Shown in pieces: positions 56,396 to 64,000 of a stretch of DNA of 64,000 bases. The number at the start of each line of letters is the position of its first letter. The first letter of the stretch is position 1. The stretch is from Flaveria trinervia (lineage: Eukaryota > Streptophyta > Magnoliopsida > Asterales > Asteraceae). The translations under genes were made by a program, and so were the position numbers. The stretch spans positions 1 to 64,000 of the forward strand of contig JACCIX010000524.1 of NCBI GenBank assembly GCA_025506515.1, in the 5' to 3' direction. The notes beneath the pieces are model-generated. The model did not search any database, had not been told where the DNA came from, and saw nothing but the letters and a program-made list of their open reading frames with translations.

Positions 56396-57640
56396 ATGGC
56401 CGGAGGTAGATCTTCGAAAGCTTCTAGGGGTGGAGGTCACGGTGCTGAACCGCGACCCAAGAGAGGGAGACCCAGAGTGAGAGGGTGGTTCATGAAGAAC
56501 CAGAGACCCCCCATCCGGAGGGTGGCGACGAAAGCGCCTATCTGAGAGCCTCAGTAAAGGAGGCTGTTGTAGAAGAAGTCCATCAGGTCATGCAGACAAT
56601 CTTACCGTCTGTGGTGACTGAAGTTATTAAGGCTGTACGAGAAGGGGAAAGAAAAGAAAGAAACAGATCCTCTGGAGAACAAGAACAACTAGAGCCGGAA
56701 ACGGTTCTATCTGATGACGAAGAGGAAGAAGAAGAGCCTGCGCCGGAAACGGCACGAGGTTGTAATTATGGGGCTTTTATGAGATGCAAGCCCCTACTTT
56801 TGATGGAAACGGCACAACTGCAGCTGCTCACCGGTGGGTGAGGGAAATGGAAGCCGTTCTCGATATCAGCGAGTGCCGAGAGGACCAAAAGGTGAAGTTT
56901 GCTACCCACTCTTTTGTGGATTCAGCTCTGTGCTGGTGGGACAACATTGTCCAAGCTGAGGGTAGTAGGGCCATTGGGAAAATGAAATGGCCTGAGCTGA
57001 GAAGGTTGGTGATTGAGGAATTTTGTCCTCATCGGGAAATGGACAAGGTCGAAAGGGAGTTCTTGCAACTGGAGGCGGGAACTATGACGCACCAGCAGTA
57101 CACCACTAAATTCAACGAGATGGCACGTCTGGTGCCGGATCAGGTGACACCTTTGTCATGAAAGATTAAAAGATATATTCAGGGTTTGCCAGCGGATATT
57201 CGCAGGCACATGATAGCTGCCCGGCCGAGTACGTTTAGGTCGGCAGTGGATTGGCAGGGGATTGTACGATGAGAGAACAATGGTGGTGACTGAGGGTGGC
57301 AAGAAGAACGGTGGTGATCGAAACTGGCAGGGGAAGAGGTTTGGTCGGGGTGATGCCTGACGGGTAATAAGAAGGCACGAGCGGATGATCGCCGTGTGGT
57401 CACATCAAGTGCGGGGTCGAAAAGGTGTGGCAAGTATGGAAGGGACCACGGCGGGGAATGTAGGTTTGGGTCAAACTTATGCTTCAAATGTGGGAAGGCG
57501 GGGCACTGGCAAGGGACTGTCGTATAGTCCGGTGCTATAACTGTGGTGAAGAGGGTCACGTAAGTAAGGATTGTAAGAAGTTGAGGGCTGAGAGTTCTGG
57601 GATGAAGAGAACTGGAGGTGAAGGACCGAGGGCGAGCGCC
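56396..57640 (+). pseudogene. Element A gag, disrupted
   Basis: ATG at 56396 gives MAGGRSSKASRGG, then a shift near 56480 to an acidic region (DDEEEEEEPAPETARG) and another near 56790 to capsid (VREMEAVLDISEC, LCWWDNIVQAEG, FCPHREMDKVEREFLQLE). A TGA at 57159-57161 replaces the Arg codon CGA found in element B. Knuckles follow: CFKCGKAGHW... (frame-broken) and CYNCGEEGHVSKDC (intact). It would package element RNA but is not translatable as one chain. Confidence 0.88.
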
Positions 57641-58120
57641 AGGGCATTTACCATGACACAGGAGGAAGCTAGGACAGACCCTGATGTCGTGTCCGGTACG
57701 TTTCTGGTGAACCAAACTTTAGCTTCTGTGCTATTTGATTCTGGTGCTAGTAGGAGTTTTATTTCTGTTGCTTTCTGTGCTAAGCTGCTAGTTAGTAGTA
57801 GACGTGTTGATGCGCCCTTTGATGTAGAAACTGCCATAGGTAAGTCTACCAGGATTTCGGAGATGATAGAAAACTGTGAGGTGGAATTAGAAGGTCACAA
57901 GTTTCTGTTAGACCGTTCGTGATGACCTTGGGTGGTTTTGATTTGGTTCTTGGGATGGATGGTTGGCGGACTCCGAGGTGAACATTGTGTGTCACAAGAA
58001 GATGATTCGGTTGACAGCGCCGGATGGAAGTTTGGTAACGGTTTATGGTGATCGGGTTACTACGATCCTGAAGGTGATCTCAATGGCGGTGGCGGGCGGG
58101 AAAGTGTATGAGGCGTGGGT
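57641..58120 (+). pseudogene. Element A aspartic protease region
   Basis: ASVLFDSGASRSFISVAFC near 57720 is the active site (DSGA, a normal variant of DTGA). The later GMDGW-type motif near 57955 is in a shifted frame. This domain is what element B lacks. Confidence 0.85.
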
Positions 58121-58239
58121 GTAGCGCCTACTGGCTTATGTAAAGGATGTAGATGCACTAACACCACACTGTCTGATGTACCGGTTGTGTGTGACTTTCC
58201 AGACGTATTCCCAGAAGATTTACCAGGGGTACCACCTGA

Positions 58240-58850
58240 GAGAAATTGAATTTCAGATTGATCTGATAGCGGGGCCCAACCTGTTGCCAAGGCACCATAT
58301 CGGTTAGCTCCGACGGAGATGAAAGAGTTGATGGAATAGTTGCAAGAGTTGCTTGATAAGGGGTTCATTAGACCGAGTGTCTCTCCTTGGGGTGCTCCGG
58401 TCCTGTTTGTAAAGAAGAAGGATGGTAGTATGAGGATGTGCATTGACTACCGCGAGCTGAACAAGTTGACGGTGAAGAACCGCTACCCCTTAACGAGGAT
58501 AGATGATTTGTTCGATCAGCTTCAGGGTGCCAGTTGGTTTTCAAGAATAGATCTTCGGTCTGGCTATCATCAGTTGAAGGTAAAGGAACAAGATATCCCT
58601 AAAACAGCTTTCCGCACGCGCTATGGTCATTATGAGTTTCTTGTCATGTCCTTTGGTTTGACCAACGTGCCAGCTGCTTTTATGGATCTGATGAACCGTG
58701 TGTGTCGGCCTATGTTGGATAAATCAGTGATTGTGTTTATTGATGATATCTTGATTTATTCGAAGAGCAAGATTGAGCACGCAGTCACATTCGAGAGGTT
58801 CTGGAGACGTTGAGAAGGGAGAAATTGTATGCTAAATTCTCCAAGTGCGC
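58240..58850 (+). pseudogene. Element A reverse transcriptase, nearly open
   Basis: KGFIRPSVSPWGAPVLFVKK, CIDYRELNKLTVKNRYPLTR, WFSRIDLRSGYHQLKVKEQD, FLVMSFGLTNVPAAF and VIVFIDDILIYSKSKIEH with catalytic FIDD all lie in one frame from 58340 to 58785. A shift near 58785 and a TAG just upstream (58336-58338) break it. Confidence 0.9.
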
Positions 58851-59530
58851 GTTTTGGTTGCGCGAAGTTCAGTTTTTGGGTCATGTGGTGAATCCTGACG
58901 GGATTATGGTTGACCCGGCGAAGGTGGAGGCGGTTATGCAATGGAGGTCACCAAGACGCCATCCGAGATTCGTAGTTTTTGGGCTTGGCGGGCTACTATA
59001 GAAGATTCATCCAAGACTTCTCTAAGATTGCTTCTCCACTAACTAAGTTGACCGAAAGGATGTGAAATTTGTATGGGGTCAAGCTCAAGAGAAGGCGTTC
59101 GAAGAGCTGAAGGCAAGACTGACTCGAGCTCCTGTTCTGTCATTACCCAATGGAAGCGAAGATCTGGTGGTCTATTCTGATGCTTCCTACTCAGGGTTGG
59201 GTGTGTGTTAATGCAGAGAGGGAAGGTTATAGCCTACGCATCCCGGCAGTTGAAAGTTCATGAGGTTAATTATCCCACTCATGACTTGGAGCTAGTAGCC
59301 GTGGTCTTTGCGTTAAAGATTTGGAGGCACTACCTTTATGGGACGAAGTGCACCATATTAAGACCACAAGAGTCTGAAGTACTTCTTCGAGCAAAAAGAC
59401 CTGAACATGAGGCAGATGCGATGGTTGGAATTATAAAGGATTATGATTGCGAGATCCATTACCATCGGGTAAAGCTAATGTGGTGGCGGATGCCCTTAGC
59501 CGAAAGGAAAGGCCCGAACCGATTCGGGTG
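58851..59530 (+). pseudogene. Element A RNase H, frame-broken
   Basis: FWLREVQFLGHVVNPDGIMV, then shifts around 58950 and 59205. VVYSDASYSGLG, IAYASRQLKVHEVNYPTHDL and NVVADALSRKERPE are readable in different frames. Confidence 0.85.
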
Positions 59531-60470
59531 AAAGCTTGTCAACTAATCATGACCTCTGATGTGATGAAGCAAATCAAGGAGTTTCAAGATGAGGCATTGA
59601 AAGCAGATCACCTTAACTCGGAAAGAATGAGAGGTCTGGTTGGGGATTGGGTGAAAACACACTCGGTGTTAGAACTCGATTCGGTCGTGTGTGGATTCCT
59701 CGTTTTGGGGATCTACGGGTGAAGATAATGGATGAAGCCCACAAGACTCGATACTCCATTCATCCTGGTGCCACGAAAATGTACCATGACATGAAGAAAG
59801 ATTATTGGTGGCCGGGTATGAAGCGTGACGTCGTGGAGTATGTGAGTAAGTGCCTTACTTGCTACAAGTGAAGGCAGAGCATCAAAAGCCGTATGAGAAG
59901 ATCCAACCTTTGGATATACCGGAATGGAAGTGGGAGCACATCACCATGGACTTCATTACGAAGCTTCCACGTACTCCGAAAGGGTATGATGCCATATGGG
60001 TGATAGTTGATCGTCTGACGAAGAGCGCTCATTTTCTACCGATCCGCCAGACGTATTCATCGAGAGAGGTGGCTGATCTGTTCGTCAAGGAAATTGTAGC
60101 TCGTCATGGTGTGCCGGTGTCTATTGTGTCTGATCGTGACACTCGGTTTACATCTAAGTTTTGGAAGAAATTCCACGACGCTATGGGGACAAGGTTACAT
60201 ATTAGCACGGCTTATCATCCCCAAACCGATGGTTAGTCAGAAAGAACCATTCAGACATTGGAAGACATGCTCCGGGCATGTGTGATCGATTTTGGTGGAA
60301 GTTGGGATGACCACTTACCGTTAGCCGAATTCTCATACAACAACAGCTATCATGCCAGCATTGGTATGCCCCATATGAGATGCTATACGGTAGGAGATGC
60401 AGAACACCCGTTTGTTGGGGTGATATTGGTCAGAAGGAATTGGGGAGCATCGAGGTAATCGAGGCTACAA
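59531..60470 (+). pseudogene. Element A integrase core, one stop and shifts
   Basis: Zinc-binding region (HPGATKMYHDMKKDYWWPGM, VSKCLTC), MDFITKLPRTPKGYDAIW, VSIVSDRDTRFTSKFWKKF, STAYHPQTDG, then a TAG at 60234-60236 where elements B and D have Gln, then SERTIQTLEDMLRACVIDFG. CAG to TAG fits cytosine deamination. Confidence 0.88.
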
Positions 60471-60519
60471 CAGAGAAGCTTGAAAAGATTAAAGACTTTA
60501 TGAAGGCAGCCAAGGATAG

Positions 60520-60987
60520 ATAGAAGTCGTATGCTAATAAACGACGTAGGCCAATTGAGTTCCAGGTGGGTGACCGGGTTATGTTGAAAGTCTCACCTTG
60601 GAAGGGTATTATCCGATTCAGAAAGCGGGGCAAGTTGAGCCCAAGGTATATAGGCCCTTTCCGATCATTGCTCGAGTGGGAGAGGTGGCCTATAGACTGG
60701 AGTTACCGGATGAGTTAAATGGAATTCACCCAACATTCCATGTATCACATCTGAGAAAATGTATAGCTGATGAAGATATGATTGTCCCATTAGAAGATAT
60801 CGAAGTAGATGAACGACTCAATTATGTGGAGCAACCAGTGGCAATCATCGACCGAAAGGAGAGGAGGCTAAGGAATAAAGTGGTTCCTCTTGTGCGTGTA
60901 CAGTGGAAGCACAGGAAGGGATCCGAGTCAACATGGGAGACTGAGGAAGAAATGAGACAGCATTATCCACGTTTGTTCGACGAATAA
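60520..60987 (+). CDS. Element A integrase C-terminus with chromodomain-like end
   Basis: From 60598 one open frame carries VYRPFPIIARVGEVAYRLEL, GIHPTFHVSHLRKCIADEDM and the tail VVPLVRVQWKHRKGSESTWE TEEEM. It ends 26 bp before the purine tract. The tail resembles chromodomains of plant chromoviruses. Confidence 0.85.
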
Positions 60988-61011
60988 CAGGTTTCGGGGA
61001 CGAAACCTATT

Positions 61012-61026
61012 TAAGGGGGGTCGACT
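61012..61026 (+). other. Element A polypurine tract
   Basis: TAAGGGGGGTCGACT immediately before the 3' LTR. Element B has AAGGGGGTGGACT in the same place. Confidence 0.85.
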
Positions 61027-63271
61027 TGTAACACCCGAATATTTACTATTTTGAAGCCGGTGAAGAAAGAAAAGAAAATAAAGTCCAAAAGTCGAGGGAC
61101 CAAACTCGCCAACAAAGAAAAGTTGGAAATGTGGTGATATTAGTAGGGAGAGGGTAGCCTACTCTCCCCACACACCTACATTCAAGTTCTTAGAGAGGAG
61201 AGAGAGAAAGAGGGAAAAATGTTGGTTCGAGTTGGTTCGGGTCCCCAAAATCATCGTGAGTGAGCAAGCCAAATCGAAGCTCTTGTCGTTGTGCTCGTTT
61301 AGGTGAGTTCTAGGACCCCTCTTTTACATGTTTTTGAATGATTTGGGACTGGAACACATCTGAAAACCCCTTTTTCACGTTTTTGGTGAAAACCCGTATG
61401 TATGCGTGTATGTATGCGTAGGACCGTTTGGGGCTTGATTTCTTGCTTGGTGTGCTTGAATAATGTTATGGTATGCATCCCTAAGGTTTAGGATGGTCGA
61501 TTTGGGCTTAAAATGGGTTTAGATGAGTTTGGAGGCCGAAAACCCTCGGCTGCAGTCGGGATGAATTGCATTCTGCATCAGTTAGGGCTAGGCGACCGAC
61601 TGGAGGCCGAATGGAGGCCATACGGCCGATTAGGGTGCGATTGGGGTCCATTCGCACGATTGAATGTCCATTCGCACGATTGAAAGGCCAGTCGCATGGA
61701 GGTCATGCGACTGAAGGTCCAGTCGCATAAGTGCTCATCCGCATTAATCCCATTCGCATGAGGTCCATCCGCATTGTCCATTCGCACGACTGGATGTTCA
61801 TTCGCATAAGTGTTCATCCGCATGAGTCCATTCGCATAGTTCAGTCGCATGGAGGCCACGCGACTGAAGGGTGTCCATACGCCCGAGTAGGGCTGTCACA
61901 CCCGAGAAAAGTGTAGTTTGACTTCTGACTTTCGGGGAAAAGTGCAGATGTAAGTTTTGACGTAAGGGTTCCTGTAAGAGCATGTAAGATGACGATTGGG
62001 GCCTTAGAAAGCATGTTGGGCATGATGATGATGTTGCATGTTTATGCATGTTATATATATGTATGTGTTGCCCTGTATGATGATGATGAATGTGTATGAT
62101 GTGTCCTTAATACGATGTATGTTTATCTTTCTTGTGACTTTACGTGTTATGTTAATGAATGAATGAAGTATTATGTAACGTAAAGTGAAAGATAATGAAA
62201 GAGGAACATAAGTAAGAATGCATGCATTATTGAATGACGAATGAATGAAAGAAAGGCTTGCAAGCATACAATGAGGTGAGCAACGTGTGATTGCAAAAGA
62301 CTCGGATCACAGGCAATCATGGAGATTGTCAATGGGGTGAGCAACGTGTGTTGTAAAAGACTCGGATCACAGGCAATCATGGAGATTGCCAATGGGGTGA
62401 GCAACATGTGGTTGCAAAAGACTCGGATCATAGGCATCATTAAGATGGCCAGAGAAAGGAGGTGAGCAACTCAGTTGTTGCAACAGACTCGGACAACGCG
62501 TTATTGTGAAGTTGCCATGAGGTGAGCAACCCTATGGTTGCAAGAGACTCGGAAAGCATGCTATCGTTGAGATGGCAATTGGGGTGAGCAACTATATGGT
62601 TGCAACAGACTCGGATCGCGTGAAGTCGTTGGGATTGTAATGAGGTGAGCGACCCTGTTGTCGCAACAGACTCGAAGGAACGAACGTATAAAGGAACAAA
62701 AGATTATGTATGAACGAACGAAGTATGAATGAACGGAAATGAATGATCGGAATAATGTACAGAATAAGATCCTTGTCAGTCGACCTCAGTAATCGTGGCT
62801 GAGTACCACGAAGAGGTAAAGTCTGACCGGATCTAGATAGAGACGAACGATAATGTAACACGTGAATGAGTAAGTTAATGAACGAAATGATGAGGATATA
62901 CTGATATTATCTGTATGTACGTATGATGTATGATCGTGAACAAATGTAAAGTAAAGTATGTTTTATTTATAAAACTAGAACTCACTCAGCAACGCTGACT
63001 TGATGTGTTTCCAGTGGCAGGTAATGATTGCTGAGGATGGCAGGACGACTACTCAGCTCTTTTGGGATGACATTCTTTTGATTAATGTTTTTGCATTGTA
63101 ATGCGAACAAGTTATTTTGTAATGAATGTTGTATTAATTTGCAAAAGCATTTACATGGAAATGAAAGATTGTTTTAGTTTTCCGTTGCGATTTTATGAAA
63201 TACAAATGTAATTATACGTTTTATGTGCGATGAGAACCCAGCTGTAAGCGTCCCGGGAACGGGGCCTTACA
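61027..63271 (+). repeat. Element A 3' LTR
   Basis: 2245 bp, matching 53761-56052. Differences are mostly one-base indels plus loss of two word-array units. Confidence 0.94.
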
Positions 63272-63297
63272 TTATCACTACTGCTGATAACCTTCTT

Positions 63298-64000
63298 TGT
63301 AACACCTGGTTATTTTAAAAGACAAGACATGAAGAATAAAAGAAAGAAAAGAAATATAGTCCCAGTGGAAGGACTAAAAGTGTCCAAAAGGACAAATCTT
63401 TCAAAAGTTGGTGTAAAGGTGGGTATGGCCGCCCACCCTCATTTCACATCACCATTTTCTTCAGTTTTAGAGAGAGAGAGCAGAGAAACTCTCGGCTGAA
63501 GAAAAAGAAGAAAAAGAGAAGTCGAATTCAAGGTAAGAACTTGTGGTTTTTAAATGTTTATGACGGGTTTTATCCTGGTTATATGCTTATGTGCTTATGT
63601 GTTTGTGTATGTGCTCGGGTGTGGGTGTTTGGTGTTGTTTTTAGGTGTTTGAACTCAATTTCAAGCGGGTTAGAAAGGAAGAAACACCCAAGTTGCATCA
63701 GGTGAGTTCTAGACCCTGGTTTTTACTTGTTTTAAACTATCTTTTAGGGCTGAAAATGTATTAAAACGATTTTCAAAGCTTATGTATGTTTACCTATATG
63801 TATTGTGCATGTTGAATGTTGATTCTTGAATGCATATAGGTTGTTCATGTTTAGAATAACCATATTAAGCTTAGAACAGATGGGTTTAATGATTGGGTTT
63901 GAAAACATACTAGAAACATGTCACACAGAAGGTCCATGCGCCTAGATAAGGCTCATGGGCTTGAAAATGCCTTAGAAAGATTTAAGTGTAATCTATGCGC
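63298..64000 (+). mobile_element. Start of another B-family LTR, cut by window end
   Basis: TGTAACACCTGGTTATTT begins 26 bp after element A, inside the inverted-duplication arm: the other arm continues uninterrupted at CCTTCTTTTGG. It follows B-family LTRs through AGTGGAAGGAC, GGTGGGTATGGCCGCCC and the first CATGCGCC words near 63937. Whether it is a solo LTR or a full element cannot be seen. Confidence 0.88.

Larger units (their letters stand above)
53761..63271 (+). mobile_element. Element A: complete Ty3/gypsy chromovirus-type element (TSD TTATC)
   Basis: TTATC flanks it at 53756-53760 and 63272-63276. The order is LTR, PBS, gag, protease, RT, RNase H, integrase, chromodomain-like end, purine tract, LTR; 9511 bp in all. 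Several frameshifts and two C to T type stops (57159-57161 and 60234-60236) prevent a full Gag-Pol. The inverted-duplication arm at 23383 shows the same target without the element. Domain order (RT and RNase H before integrase) and the chromodomain-like tail place it among chromoviruses, perhaps Tekay/Del-like. Confidence 0.94.

Overview
This window is repeat-dense plant nuclear DNA, almost certainly from a eudicot. The evidence is Arabidopsis-type telomere repeats (CCCTAAA), L1-type LINEs with a zf-RVT tail domain, Ty3/gypsy chromoviruses primed by initiator tRNA-Met, a Ty1/copia fragment, and a two-exon remnant of a plant HYPK-like gene. Long LTRs (2.2-2.7 kb) beginning TGTAACACC or TGTCACACC would suit a composite-family genome, but that is a guess. 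No intact host gene is visible. All assignments come from reading the sequence; no database was searched.

Layout. (1) 1-19816: three head-to-tail, plus-strand L1-type LINEs. Each ends in a small GC hairpin, a short A tail and then CCCTAAA repeats: 34 bp, about 210 bp and about 28 bp. LINE-3 is split by a 2.6 kb solo LTR (TSD TTATT) that carries a tRNA-like Pol III box A/box B pair. (2) 19817-23563: a Ty1/copia integrase fragment, a gypsy LTR fragment, and AT-rich DNA with Helitron-like debris. (3) 23564-31705: solo LTRs. One is minus strand (TSD ATATC) with a second solo LTR nested inside it (TSD GTTGC, one base lost); one is plus strand (TSD TATAT); an LTR fragment lies between them. (4) 31706-33184: old host DNA with a GA-rich tract and a HYPK-like pseudogene. 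(5) 33185-52305: a plus-strand Ty3/gypsy element 'B' (TSD AGTTT). Its gag is split by a complete minus-strand gypsy element 'D' (37402-47428, TSD GGGAT). B lacks its protease and part of its integrase. Its 5' LTR is followed by a copy of the 3' host flank where the primer-binding site should be. (6) 53761-63271: a complete plus-strand gypsy element 'A' (TSD TTATC). (7) 63298-64000: the start of another LTR of the B family.

The elements relate to one another by nesting. The order of events can be read from six target-site duplications. A, B and the solo LTRs share conserved LTR blocks but differ in two variable slots: an array of short CpG-centred words (CATGCGCC in B-type LTRs, TTCGCACGA or AGTCGCATG in A and D) and a family-specific tandem repeat.

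The strongest candidates for something undescribed are the LINE/telomere-repeat array, whose geometry fits reverse transcription primed by a telomeric G-strand 3' end; the CpG-word arrays that recur in separate LTR families; and the duplicated LTR-plus-flank structure of element B. Differences between paired LTRs are largely one-base indels, so some frameshifts may be assembly errors.
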